From: an uncultured Prevotella sp.
Lineage (GTDB): Bacteria; Bacteroidota; Bacteroidia; Bacteroidales; Bacteroidaceae
Direction of reading: 5' to 3'
Length of the DNA stretch: 64,000 nucleotides
Assembly: GCA_946404405.1 (NCBI GenBank)
Contig: CAMJDL010000003.1
Span: 1 to 64,000 of the forward strand
Shown: in pieces, positions 1 through 8,583 of the stretch
Layout: the number at the start of each line of letters is the position of its first letter
How positions within the stretch are numbered: position 1 is the first letter of the stretch
Program-made: the position numbers and the translations under genes
Notes under the pieces: generated by a model
Told to the model about the DNA's origin: nothing
What the model saw: only the letters and a program-made list of their open reading frames with translations
Databases searched by the model: none

Positions 1-3000
1 TGGCCCTATCGCCCGAGGAGATTGAGTATCTGCACGGACTGGAGAAGCAGAACGGTCGTCCATTGACCGACTCTGAAATCTTTGGTTTTGCCCAGATTAA
101 CTCCGAACACTGCCGTCATAAGATCTTTGGTGGTACATTCATCATCGACGGCAAGGAGATGGAAAGCTCGCTCTTTGCTATGATCAAGAAGACCACACAG
201 GAGAACCAGAACAAGATTCTGTCGGCCTATAAAGATAATGTCGCCTTTGCACAGGGTCCCGTCGTTGAGCAGTTTGCCCCGAAGGACCAGAGCACGAGCG
301 ACTATTTCCAGATAAAGGATATCGAAAGTGTCATCTCGCTGAAGGCTGAGACGCACAACTTCCCCACGACCGTAGAGCCGTTCAATGGTGCTGCTACGGG
401 TACGGGTGGTGAGATTCGCGACCGTATGGGTGGTGGCGTAGGTTCTTGGCCTATCGCTGGTACCGCAGTTTATATGACGGCTTATCCCCGTCTGCACGAC
501 GATGAGGGTGCTGCACGAGACTGGGAGGACATCCTGCCTGTACGTCAGTGGTTGTATCAAACACCTCAGCAGATTTTGACAAAGGCGTCTAACGGTGCCT
601 CCGACTTCGGAAACAAGTTCGGTCAGCCGCTGATCTGTGGTTCTGTGCTGACATTCGAGCATCAGGAGGGTAAGGAGAAGTATGCTTACGATAAGGTCAT
701 CATGCTCGCTGGTGGTGTAGGCTACGGTACCAAGCGCGACTGTCTGAAGAAGGAGCCCCAGAAGGGCAACAAGGTGGTCGTTGTCGGTGGTGACAACTAC
801 CGTATCGGACTTGGTGGCGGTTCTGTGTCATCTGTTGATACTGGTCGCTACAGCAACGGTATCGAATTGAATGCCGTGCAGCGTGCCAACCCTGAGATGC
901 AGAAGCGTGCCTACAATCTGGTTCGCGCTCTTTGCGAGGAGGATGTGAACCCCGTTGTTTCTATCCACGACCACGGCTCAGCCGGTCACCTGAACTGCTT
1001 GTCAGAGCTCGTTGAGGAGTGCGGTGGTGAGATTGATATGACCAAGTTGCCTATCGGCGACAAGACGCTTTCGAGCAAAGAGATCATTGCCAACGAAAGT
1101 CAGGAACGTATGGGTCTGCTCATCGACGAGAAGCACATCGAACATGTACGTAAGATTGCCGAGCGCGAGCGTGCCCCACTGTATGTCGTTGGTGAGACCA
1201 CTGGTGATGCCCACTTCTCGTTCAAGCAGGGCGACGGTGTGAAGCCTTTCGACCTCGACGTGGCTCAGATGTTCGGTCACTCGCCCAAGACCATCATGAA
1301 GGATAATACGGTGGAGCGTCACTATGAGGATGTGACCTACACGCAGGATAAGATTAACGAATACCTTGAGCGCGTGCTCCAGTTGGAGGCTGTGGCTTGT
1401 AAGGACTGGTTGACCAACAAGGTGGACCGCTCCGTGACAGGTAAGATTGCCCGTCAGCAGTGTCAGGGTGAGATTCAGTTGCCTTTGAGCGATTGTGGCG
1501 TTGTTGCCCTCGACTATCGTGGTAAGAAAGGTATTGCCACCGCCCTTGGTCATGCACCTCAGGCTGGTCTGGCTGATCCTGCCGCTGGTTCTGTACTGTC
1601 TGTTGCCGAGGCTCTTACGAATATTGTTTGGGCTCCTTTGGCCGACGGCATGGACTCACTGAGTCTCTCTGCCAACTGGATGTGGCCCTGCCGTAGGCAG
1701 GAGGGTGAGGATGCCCGTCTGTATGCCGGTGTGAAGGCCCTGAGTGATTTCTGCTGCGACCTGCATATCAACGTGCCTACGGGTAAGGACTCGCTGTCTT
1801 TGAGTCAACAGTATCCCAATGGCGAGAAGATTATCTCTCCAGGAACAGTGATTGTATCTGCTGGTGGTGAGGTTTCTGATATCAAGAAGGTTGTAAGCCC
1901 TGTATTGGTAAACGATAAGAACGCCTCTCTCTATCATATCGACTTCTCGTTCGACGAACAGCACCTCGGCGGTTCTGCCTTCGCCCAGAGTTTAGGTAAG
2001 GTGGGCGACGATGTGCCTACAGTCAAGAACCCTGAGTACTTTGCCGATGCCTTCATGGCTATTCAGCAGATGATAGAGAAGGGTTGGATTCTGGCTGGTC
2101 ACGATATCTCGGCTGGTGGTCTCATCACGACCCTGCTGGAGATGTGCTTCGCCAACCAGAAGGGCGGTATGCATATCAACCTGCACGACATCTGCAAGGA
2201 TGGCGACGTGGTAAAGGCTCTGTTTGCCGAAAACCCTGGTGTTGTAATCGAGGTAAGCGATGCATACAAGCAGGAGTTCAAGGACTTCATGGAGGAGCAG
2301 GGCATTGGCTATGCCAAGATTGGTTATCCTGTGGAAGACAGCCGCAACATCGTGGTAAAGGCTGGCGACGACGAAATGACCTTCGATATCGACGCCCTGC
2401 GCGACACTTGGTATAAGACCTCTTACCTCTTGGATCGTAAGCAGAGCTTCAACGGCAAGGCAAAGGAGCGCTTCGAGAACTACAAGAAGCAGCCTCTGGA
2501 GATGAAGTTCAACAAGGACTTCAAGGGCACACTGGCACAGTACGGTATTTCTGCCGATCGCCGTCAGCCCTCAGGCGTCAAGGCCGCCATCATCCGTGAG
2601 AAGGGTACCAATGGTGAGCGTGAAATGGCTTACTGCCTCTATCTCGCTGGTTTCGACGTGAAGGACGTGATGATGACCGACCTGATTAGCGGTCGTGAGA
2701 CACTCGAGGACATCAACATGATTGTCTTCTGCGGTGGTTTCTCTAACTCCGACGTACTCGGTTCGGCCAAGGGATGGGCTGGTGCCTTCCTCTTCAATCC
2801 CAAGGCTAAGGAGGCCCTCGATAAATTCTATGCCCGCAAGGACACCCTGTCATTAGGTATCTGTAACGGTTGTCAGCTGATGGTAGAGCTTGGTCTCACA
2901 GGAGCCAAGGGTGCTAAGATGCTGCACAACGATAGTCATAAGTTCGAGAGTGAATTCATCACCCTGAGCATTCCTCAGAACAACAGCGTGATGTTCGGTT

Positions 3001-3317
3001 CACTGAGCGGCAACAAGCTGGGTCTGTGGGTAGCTCACGGAGAGGGTAAGTTCTCTCTGCCTGAGGCTGAGAGCGCTTACAACGTGATTGCCAAGTACAA
3101 CTACGCTGGTTATCCCGCTAATCCTAACGGTTCTGACTACAATGTTGCCGGTATCTGCTCAGAGGACGGTCGTCATCTCTGCATGATGCCTCACCTGGAG
3201 CGCGCCGTGTTCCCATGGCAGAACGCTTGGTACCCCGCCGACCGCAAGAACGACGAAGTGACACCTTGGATTGAGGCCTTCGTAAACGCTCGTAAGTGGG
3301 TGGAGGGACAGAAGTGA
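1..3317 (+). CDS. purL: Phosphoribosylformylglycinamidine synthase, 5' end outside window
   Basis: Makes FGAM from FGAR, glutamine and ATP in purine synthesis; cytoplasmic. The reading frame is open from base 3 with no start in the window, so the first roughly 130 residues of this long-form (about 1,240 residues) enzyme are missing. The synthase part carries the typical stretch KAETHNFPTTVEPFNGAATG. The C-terminal class-I-like glutamine amidotransferase domain shows the nucleophile region LGICNGCQLM and the late histidine/glutamate motif MPHLERAVFPW. The TTG at 63 is only an internal codon. The stop codon lies inside a heptamer repeat that runs into the next gene. Identification is secure. 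Confidence 0.97.
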   Translation, partial: ALSPEEIEYLHGLEKQNGRPLTDSEIFGFAQINSEHCRHKIFGGTFIIDGKEMESSLFAMIKKTTQENQNKILSAYKDNVAFAQGPVVEQFAPKDQSTSDYFQIKDIESVISLKAETHNFPTTVEPFNGAATGTGGEIRDRMGGGVGSWPIAGTAVYMTAYPRLHDDEGAARDWEDILPVRQWLYQTPQQILTKASNGASDFGNKFGQPLICGSVLTFEHQEGKEKYAYDKVIMLAGGVGYGTKRDCLKKEPQKGNKVVVVGGDNYRIGLGGGSVSSVDTGRYSNGIELNAVQRANPEMQKRAYNLVRALCEEDVNPVVSIHDHGSAGHLNCLSELVEECGGEIDMTKLPIGDKTLSSKEIIANESQERMGLLIDEKHIEHVRKIAERERAPLYVVGETTGDAHFSFKQGDGVKPFDLDVAQMFGHSPKTIMKDNTVERHYEDVTYTQDKINEYLERVLQLEAVACKDWLTNKVDRSVTGKIARQQCQGEIQLPLSDCGVVALDYRGKKGIATALGHAPQAGLADPAAGSVLSVAEALTNIVWAPLADGMDSLSLSANWMWPCRRQEGEDARLYAGVKALSDFCCDLHINVPTGKDSLSLSQQYPNGEKIISPGTVIVSAGGEVSDIKKVVSPVLVNDKNASLYHIDFSFDEQHLGGSAFAQSLGKVGDDVPTVKNPEYFADAFMAIQQMIEKGWILAGHDISAGGLITTLLEMCFANQKGGMHINLHDICKDGDVVKALFAENPGVVIEVSDAYKQEFKDFMEEQGIGYAKIGYPVEDSRNIVVKAGDDEMTFDIDALRDTWYKTSYLLDRKQSFNGKAKERFENYKKQPLEMKFNKDFKGTLAQYGISADRRQPSGVKAAIIREKGTNGEREMAYCLYLAGFDVKDVMMTDLISGRETLEDINMIVFCGGFSNSDVLGSAKGWAGAFLFNPKAKEALDKFYARKDTLSLGICNGCQLMVELGLTGAKGAKMLHNDSHKFESEFITLSIPQNNSVMFGSLSGNKLGLWVAHGEGKFSLPEAESAYNVIAKYNYAGYPANPNGSDYNVAGICSEDGRHLCMMPHLERAVFPWQNAWYPADRKNDEVTPWIEAFVNARKWVEGQK

Positions 3318-3334
3318 ATAGTGAATAGTGAAGA
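3314..3334. repeat. Heptamer array H1 (GTGAATA x2 plus GTGAAGA)
   Basis: Three tandem 7-mers bridge the purL stop (TGA 3315-3317) and the first possible GTG start of the chromate transporter (3321). The same heptamer recurs at 7209-7236. Confidence 0.85.
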
Positions 3335-3890
3335 ATTTGCTACCGCCCGAAAAGTGAGTAATATCTATTGGGATTCATTTAAGACCTTCTTTAAGATTGG
3401 CATATTCACCCTTGGTGGTGGATATGCCATGATACCTTTGATAGAGGAAGAGGTGGTGAACAGGAAGCAGTGGGTATCGAAGGACGAGATGCTTGACCTG
3501 ATAGCCATCGCCCAGAGCTGTCCGGGCGTCTTTGCCATCAACATCGCCACTTTTGTCGGCTATAAGCTCAATAAGACACGTGGTGCCATTGCCACCACTA
3601 TTGGTACAGCCCTACCCTCGTTCCTCATTATCCTCGCCATCGCCATGTTCTTCAGCCAGTTTAAGGACAATCCTGTGGTGGCTGCCATGTTCCGTGGCAT
3701 CCGTCCTGCGGTGGTGGCACTCATCGCCGTTCCGACGTTCAATTTAGGCAAGCGGGCACAGCTTAACATGTGGACCATCTGGATTCCCATTGTATCTGCC
3801 CTGTTGATATGGCTCTTGGGCGTATCACCTATCTGGATTATCATTGCGGCTGGCATTGGCGGCTATATTTATGGGAGGATTACCAAATGA
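3321..3890 (+). CDS. Chromate transporter family protein, first half-size subunit
   Basis: Inner-membrane protein of the CHR family, short form (about 190 residues, one CHR domain). The family exports chromate in some bacteria; in gut Bacteroidetes the real substrate is unknown. The motif FKTFFKIGIFTLGGGYAMIP near the N-terminus is diagnostic and several hydrophobic segments follow. The start is uncertain: GTG 3321 is built from the heptamer array, while GTG 3354 would give a start nearer the usual family N-terminus. Its stop overlaps the ATG of a second CHR gene (ATGA), the usual arrangement for two-gene CHR transporters that act as a heterodimer. Confidence 0.9.
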   Translation: MNSEEFATARKVSNIYWDSFKTFFKIGIFTLGGGYAMIPLIEEEVVNRKQWVSKDEMLDLIAIAQSCPGVFAINIATFVGYKLNKTRGAIATTIGTALPSFLIILAIAMFFSQFKDNPVVAAMFRGIRPAVVALIAVPTFNLGKRAQLNMWTIWIPIVSALLIWLLGVSPIWIIIAAGIGGYIYGRITK

Positions 3891-4468
3891 TGATTTATCT
3901 CGATCTTTTTATCACCTTCTTTAAGATAGGGCTCTTCGGCTTTGGTGGTGGTTATGGTATGCTGTCACTCATTCAGCACGAAACCGTAGAACGCTGGCAA
4001 TGGCTTTCCAGCAGTGATTTTACTGATATTGTCGCTATCTCGCAAATGACGCCAGGTCCTATTGGCATCAATTCGGCCACCTATTGCGGTTACACGGCTT
4101 GTGCTAATGCTGGTTTTTCTATGCCCATGTCAATTCTCGGCTCCGCTACTGCCACCTTTGCTCTGGTGCTGCCCTCGCTCATCTTGATGATACTCATCGC
4201 CAAGATGTTTATGCGCTTCATGCACCATCATTCAGTAGAGAGCGTATTCCGTGGTTTGCGTCCGGCAGTTGTAGGCTTGTTAGCTGCTGCCACCTTGTTA
4301 TTATGCACGCGCGAGAACTTCAGCACTCCCCAAGAAAACCTGTGGCAGTTCTGCATCAGCTGTTTCCTCTTCGCAGCTGCCTTCTATGGTGTCAAGGTCA
4401 TGAAAATCAATCCCATCCGCATGATTCTTTACTGCGCCATGGCCGGACTGGTACTATTATATGAATAA
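3887..4468 (+). CDS. Chromate transporter family protein, second half-size subunit
   Basis: 193-residue CHR-family membrane protein, paralogous to the gene just upstream and translationally coupled by a 4-bp ATGA overlap. It has the same N-terminal signature (FITFFKIGLFGFGGGYGM) and a second family motif, SQMTPGPIGINSATYCGY. An in-frame extension upstream (from 3770) lies inside the first subunit and has no CHR character, so the ATG at 3887 was chosen. The 3' end overlaps by 12 bp the convergent DUF4491 gene. The two proteins probably form one transporter. Confidence 0.9.
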   Translation: MMIYLDLFITFFKIGLFGFGGGYGMLSLIQHETVERWQWLSSSDFTDIVAISQMTPGPIGINSATYCGYTACANAGFSMPMSILGSATATFALVLPSLILMILIAKMFMRFMHHHSVESVFRGLRPAVVGLLAAATLLLCTRENFSTPQENLWQFCISCFLFAAAFYGVKVMKINPIRMILYCAMAGLVLLYE

Positions 4469-4774
4469 GGCAGCCTCAATACTGTCTTTTTTATTTTCGA
4501 TTGGATTCTTAGGAAACCAGCCTCTTTCTACTCGTTTCTTTTGTTCAAAGAGTTCGCCAATGCCCCAAAGGGCTGAGGCGCCAAAGACTCCCACAACGGC
4601 AGAGATAAGGGTGTTCTCAATAAATAATGCAGCCACGATGGCGGCTAAACCGATTATCAAATATATAATCCAGGGGCGTGTACCCCAGTAGTACTCCGTC
4701 TTAATGACAATAGGATGCCAGATGCCTATGGTCAAGAAGGTACAAATAGCAATGATTATTCCTGTGAAATACAT
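4457..4774 (-). CDS. DUF4491 family small membrane protein
   Basis: 105-residue protein that resembles the DUF4491 family of Bacteroidetes, whose function is unknown. The start MYFTGIIIAICTFLTIGIWH followed by HPIVIKTEYYWGTRPW is typical of that family. Three hydrophobic helices are visible. The open frame extends to 5065, but the extra part is low-complexity translation antisense to or in another frame of the LuxR gene, so the start at 4774 is preferred. It lies 19 bp downstream of the hemerythrin-LuxR gene on the same strand and may share its transcript. Confidence 0.8.
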   Translation of the reverse strand: MYFTGIIIAICTFLTIGIWHPIVIKTEYYWGTRPWIIYLIIGLAAIVAALFIENTLISAVVGVFGASALWGIGELFEQKKRVERGWFPKNPIENKKDSIEAALFI

Positions 4775-4793
4775 TTTTTGAGGTGAGAGAATG

Positions 4794-5756
4794 TCAAATC
4801 TTGACCGCTGAGATGTCCACCAGTCCGTTGACGATGGCGTAAATGGTGAGGCCTGCCGGACTATGAATCTGTAGCTTGCGGGCAATATTGCGGCGATGGG
4901 TGATGACGGTATTAGTGGAGATGCAGAGGTGGTCGGCGATTTCCTTGTTCGACATGCCCTGAACAAGAGATATGATGACATCCTTCTCGCGGTCGGACAA
5001 TGCTTCAGAGTTCTGGCCGATGCCGCCTTTGAACACCATATCTGATATGTTCTTCGTGACATCATTCTGCTTGACGACTTGCTCCAAACGACGGATGGCA
5101 GGCACGAAGATATGATCCTCTACTTCAGCGTGTTGTCGTAGCCAGACCTCGTTCTCGTAGATGTCGTGAAGGGTGGCAGTCAATTGATTGTTGTGCAGAC
5201 CGTCCTGTGGTAGGTATTTGATGATGAGCAACTTTAGTTCGCGCAATTTTTTGTCGGCTGCCCCATGATGTTTCGAAAAGGTCTCCACGTTGTAGTCGTT
5301 GGTGGGATGCCCTTCCAATAGAGACTCCACATAGGGGAACAGCGTCTTCTGCTCGTATTTCATGTGCAGGCGAATCTCACGGGCATATTCGTCATAGAAA
5401 CGAAGAATGAGATGTGCCAGCGAGTCGTTTTCGTTGAGCGACTCCGTCAGCTCCCTACGGATATAAGGCAACTGGAAATCGAGGAAGTAGGCATGGCTCG
5501 CTTCGAGATACTGGAGCAGCGTGGGGACACTGATTTTGTCGTCCGTCTCAAACTCACCATATCCATTCATCACGAAATTCACCACAGCGAGGAATGTATA
5601 GGAATCCACATTGTTATCCTCACAAGTCTCCTGTACGGTCTTGTCGCCAAAACCCAAACTGATGCCGAAACTGCCCAGCGACTGCAACAGGTCGTAATTA
5701 TCGCGGATGAGCGAGATCATCTTGTCGTCCGCCTCATACATCTTTTGATTCTTCAT
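4794..5756 (-). CDS. Hemerythrin/RIC-like di-iron domain fused to LuxR-type DNA-binding domain
   Basis: 320-residue probable iron-based sensor and transcription factor. Residues 20-65 resemble the ScdA/YtfE N-terminal region but lack its Cys pair (GISLGFGDKT). Residues 80-225 form a hemerythrin-like bundle; His88, His131, Glu135, His163 or His164, His209 and Glu213 match the spacing of the YtfE/RIC di-iron ligands. Residues 250-315 are a LuxR/FixJ helix-turn-helix (LSDREKDVIISLVQGMSNKE). RIC proteins respond to nitric oxide and oxidative damage, so this is inferred to sense NO or O2. It is divergent from the porin-imelysin-dihaem genes, and the shared intergenic region carries three related 19-bp sites. 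Confidence 0.88.
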   Translation of the reverse strand: MKNQKMYEADDKMISLIRDNYDLLQSLGSFGISLGFGDKTVQETCEDNNVDSYTFLAVVNFVMNGYGEFETDDKISVPTLLQYLEASHAYFLDFQLPYIRRELTESLNENDSLAHLILRFYDEYAREIRLHMKYEQKTLFPYVESLLEGHPTNDYNVETFSKHHGAADKKLRELKLLIIKYLPQDGLHNNQLTATLHDIYENEVWLRQHAEVEDHIFVPAIRRLEQVVKQNDVTKNISDMVFKGGIGQNSEALSDREKDVIISLVQGMSNKEIADHLCISTNTVITHRRNIARKLQIHSPAGLTIYAIVNGLVDISAVKI

Positions 5757-5856
5757 ACCTACATTTGATTATCGGGTGCAAAGGTACACATTTTTATATA
5801 ATTATGCAATCATCATTTGTAGGTATTTTTATACAGAATCATCGTTTTTAGGTATT
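5754..5856. promoter_or_regulatory. Three related 19-bp operator-like sites in a divergent promoter region
   Basis: Direct repeats ATCATCATTTGTAGGTATT (5809-5827) and ATCATCGTTTTTAGGTATT (5838-5856) differ at two bases and start 29 bp apart. A third, inverted copy (15 of 19 matches) covers 5754-5772, over the start codon and predicted transcription start of the LuxR gene. The copy nearest the porin lies just upstream of the porin -7 box. This suggests autoregulation plus control of the porin operon. Confidence 0.65.
5779..5786 (-). promoter_or_regulatory. -7 box TACCTTTG of the hemerythrin-LuxR gene
   Basis: Matches the Bacteroidetes -7 consensus TAnnTTTG, 23 bp upstream of the start codon at 5756. 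Confidence 0.7.
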
Positions 5857-5877
5857 GCGGATGCGAAAGAAACGCCG

Positions 5878-5885
5878 TACTTTTG
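5878..5885 (+). promoter_or_regulatory. -7 box TACTTTTG of the porin operon
   Basis: Matches TAnnTTTG, 30 bp before ATG 5916. Its upstream region is occupied by the operator-like repeat at 5838-5856. Confidence 0.7.
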
Positions 5886-5915
5886 CACCCGATTTTTGAA
5901 ACAATAGACAGAACG

Positions 5916-7208
5916 ATGAAAAGACTAATAGGTATTATGGCGTTTGTCAGCATGGTGCTGACAGCGAAAGCACAGGTTAACGCTGCTGACAGCGTGATGC
6001 AGCATAGCCGAGTCAACAGGCTAAGCATAGGTGGCTATGGCGAAGTAGCTTACTCGCGAAACTTTTTTAGTGATCACGTAAGCCGTTACAGTCTGCCAGA
6101 GGAGCATAAGAACGATCCCAGTCATGGCCGTTTCGACATTCCCCATGCCGTCATCTATCTGGGTTACAACTTCGGCAAGGGTTGGTCGCTGGGTACAGAA
6201 ATCGAGTTCGAACACGGTGGTGCCGGGCTTGCCTATGAGAAGGAAGACGAGGAAGGCGGCGAGTGGGAACAGGAGACCGAGAAAGGTGGTGAAGTAGAGC
6301 TTGAGCAGTTCTGGATTCAGAAAACTTTTTCGCGCGCGGCCAATCTCCGATTCGGTCATATCGTGGTGCCTGTGGGATTGAACAACGCTCACCACGAGCC
6401 GTTGAATTTCTTCACTGTCTATCGTCCCGAGGGCGAGAATACCATTATGCCAAGCACATGGCACCAGACTGGTGTTTCTTTCTTTGGTCGTTACAAGAAA
6501 TTCCGTTACGAGGCGCAGTTGCTGGCGGGTCTTAACGCTGACAACTTTACCAATACAAACTGGATTAAGAAGGGAACGGCCAGTCCTTTGGAGTTCGAGG
6601 TTGCAAATAAGTATGGTGTAGCCCTTCGTATTGATAACTATTCTATTCCTGGTCTACGCCTTGGTCTCAGCGGCTATTACGGCGAGAGTATTGGTAATAG
6701 CTATCCCAAGAATGCTAATGGTGTTGACGCTGAGTATAAAGGTCAGGTTCTTATTGGTTCCTTCGACTTTACCTACAACGCGCATAATTGGATTGTCCGC
6801 GGACAGGCTGACTATGGCTACCTGGGCGATGCCGAGCAACTGAAATACATCTATAACCGCACGAATAAGAAGTCGCCTTATCACCATTCTGCCTTTGTCA
6901 GCAAGAACGCTTACGCCGTGGGCATCGAGGCCGGTTATGATGTATTTTCACAGATAAGCAATCTGCGAAATGATGATCAAAAGTTCTACATCTTTGGGCG
7001 TTATGAGCAGTATAACCCGTACGCCAGCAATACTAAGAATACGGCCTATGATTATACCGAGGTGAAGCGTATGGCCTTTGGCGTGAATTACTATCCCGTT
7101 CCTGAGATTGCCATCAAGGCCGAGTATTCCAACCGCTTGCTGAAGAGCCAGTACAACAACGAGCCTTCTGTCAGTATCGGGGTAACTTATGAGGGATTCT
7201 TTTTGTAA
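5916..7208 (+). CDS. Outer-membrane beta-barrel porin
   Basis: 430-residue protein with a signal peptide (MKRLIGIMAFVSMVLTAKAQ) and repeated amphipathic beta strands ending in Phe-Leu, as in outer-membrane barrels. It resembles the phosphate-selective porin/OprO-P-like fold common in Bacteroidetes, but the substrate cannot be read from sequence. A Glu-rich segment (about residues 108-130) may be an acidic metal-attracting loop. The ATG at 5916 was chosen because the in-frame TTG at 5883 overlaps the -7 box. It heads a run with an imelysin lipoprotein and a di-haem lipoprotein, which suggests a role in iron acquisition. Confidence 0.8.
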   Translation: MKRLIGIMAFVSMVLTAKAQVNAADSVMQHSRVNRLSIGGYGEVAYSRNFFSDHVSRYSLPEEHKNDPSHGRFDIPHAVIYLGYNFGKGWSLGTEIEFEHGGAGLAYEKEDEEGGEWEQETEKGGEVELEQFWIQKTFSRAANLRFGHIVVPVGLNNAHHEPLNFFTVYRPEGENTIMPSTWHQTGVSFFGRYKKFRYEAQLLAGLNADNFTNTNWIKKGTASPLEFEVANKYGVALRIDNYSIPGLRLGLSGYYGESIGNSYPKNANGVDAEYKGQVLIGSFDFTYNAHNWIVRGQADYGYLGDAEQLKYIYNRTNKKSPYHHSAFVSKNAYAVGIEAGYDVFSQISNLRNDDQKFYIFGRYEQYNPYASNTKNTAYDYTEVKRMAFGVNYYPVPEIAIKAEYSNRLLKSQYNNEPSVSIGVTYEGFFL

Positions 7209-7236
7209 GTGAATAGTGAATAGTGAAAAGTGAATA
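7209..7236. repeat. Heptamer array H2 (GTGAATA-type, 4 units)
   Basis: GTGAATA, GTGAATA, GTGAAAA, GTGAATA directly after the porin stop codon and 21 bp before the imelysin start. Same unit as the array after purL. Confidence 0.85.
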
Positions 7237-7257
7237 ATTTAAATATATAAACAGCAA

Positions 7258-8580
7258 ATGAAAAAGAAATTTATTCTAGCAATGGCGCTTGTGATGGGCG
7301 CAATGACATTTACATCGTGCAGTAATGATGATGACAAGAACAATGAGGAAACAGCATTCAGCGTGACTGAGACAAAACCACTTGTCGATGAGGATAATTA
7401 CAGTCTGAACACCAGGGCTGACAACTATTCGGTGAAGTCGTTTGGCGAGTGTGCTGTAGACGGTTGTGCTGATATGGTCAGCCAACTGGAGGCTGCTAAT
7501 GCCATCATTGGTAGTGCCAAACTCTCTGAGGCTCAGGAAACTTATCTTCGTGAGGTGTTGAAGAATCTGGTCAACAATGTGATTGTGCCTACCTATACTA
7601 AGTTGGCCGATAACACAGAGGCACTTGAGAAGACGCTGCACGGCCTGACCACCAACACGATTACTCAGGCTCAGATTGATGAGGCTTGCAAGGATTTCAA
7701 AGCAGCCCGTATGTACTGGGAACAGAGCGAGGCCTTCCTGGGTGGTGCTGCTTCTGATTTCGATGTAGATCCTACCATCGACTCATGGCCTCTGAACCGC
7801 TCGCTGCTGCTTAGCTATTTTAATAATGGCATGAACGACGAGATGCTCGACGATGCGACTATCCTTGGTTTCCACGCCCTCGAGTTCATCCTGTTCCGAG
7901 ATGGTCAGCCACGTAAGGTCGCCGAGCTGAAAGGCAACGACACATACAAGAACTTCGAGAATGTTTCAGGCGCTCAGGAACTGGCGTATGCCCAGACTAT
8001 CTGTACTTTGCTCAAGCAGCGCACATTCCAGTTGCAGTGTGCTTGGGATGGTGGCAAGGATGCCAGTCGTATGGCAATTGTAAAAGCTGCAGACCTCGAC
8101 TATCAGACGGAGAAAGGCCTCTCCTTCGGCGACAACCTTATCAATGCCGGTATCAGCGGTTCCAACAGCAGTTTTCCCACACTGAAAGACGCTATTGCAC
8201 AGGTGCTCTCTGACGATGAGGGCAGTTGTCTGGCCATCGCCAACGAGGTGGGCACTGCCAAGATTGCCAACCCGTTCTCTGCTGGCGACGTGTCGTATGT
8301 CGAGTCGCCTTACAGCTACAACTCCATCGCCGACTTCCGCGACAACATCCGTTCTATCCGTAACGTATGGCTCGGTTCTACCGACAAGAAGGCAAACAAG
8401 TACAGCTTCCACACCTTCTTTGCCAGCGTGAAGCAGGATGCTATTAATAATAAGGTGGAAGGTGCCTACGTCAGCGCCATCGAGGGTATCAGCAACATGC
8501 CTTCTCCCTTCGTGAAGTACTGCTGCACTATCTGGAACATAGCATTTGAAGATGACGAGGACTGGGACGTAGAAGAGTAA
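7258..8580 (+). CDS. Imelysin family (peptidase M75/IrpA-like) lipoprotein
   Basis: 440-residue lipoprotein; the lipobox ends at Cys21 (TFTSCSNDDD), and the acidic residues after Cys suit surface exposure. The imelysin signature GFHALEF is present with His206. Family members are linked to iron uptake, and the best-known ones (EfeO/IrpA/Algp7 type) bind metal rather than cleave protein. The neighbours support an iron role: an outer-membrane porin upstream and a di-haem c-type cytochrome 3 bp downstream. Imelysin followed by a di-haem oxidoreductase is a recurrent pair in Bacteroidetes. Confidence 0.92.
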   Translation: MKKKFILAMALVMGAMTFTSCSNDDDKNNEETAFSVTETKPLVDEDNYSLNTRADNYSVKSFGECAVDGCADMVSQLEAANAIIGSAKLSEAQETYLREVLKNLVNNVIVPTYTKLADNTEALEKTLHGLTTNTITQAQIDEACKDFKAARMYWEQSEAFLGGAASDFDVDPTIDSWPLNRSLLLSYFNNGMNDEMLDDATILGFHALEFILFRDGQPRKVAELKGNDTYKNFENVSGAQELAYAQTICTLLKQRTFQLQCAWDGGKDASRMAIVKAADLDYQTEKGLSFGDNLINAGISGSNSSFPTLKDAIAQVLSDDEGSCLAIANEVGTAKIANPFSAGDVSYVESPYSYNSIADFRDNIRSIRNVWLGSTDKKANKYSFHTFFASVKQDAINNKVEGAYVSAIEGISNMPSPFVKYCCTIWNIAFEDDEDWDVEE

Positions 8581-8583
8581 AAT

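Noticed and set aside
3321..4468. Chromate resistance island
   Set aside because: No other chromate or metal-resistance gene is nearby; CHR pairs are common in gut Bacteroidetes and need not move chromate.
4457..5065. Longer start for the DUF4491 protein
   Set aside because: The extra N-terminal part is another-frame translation of the LuxR gene and has no family similarity.
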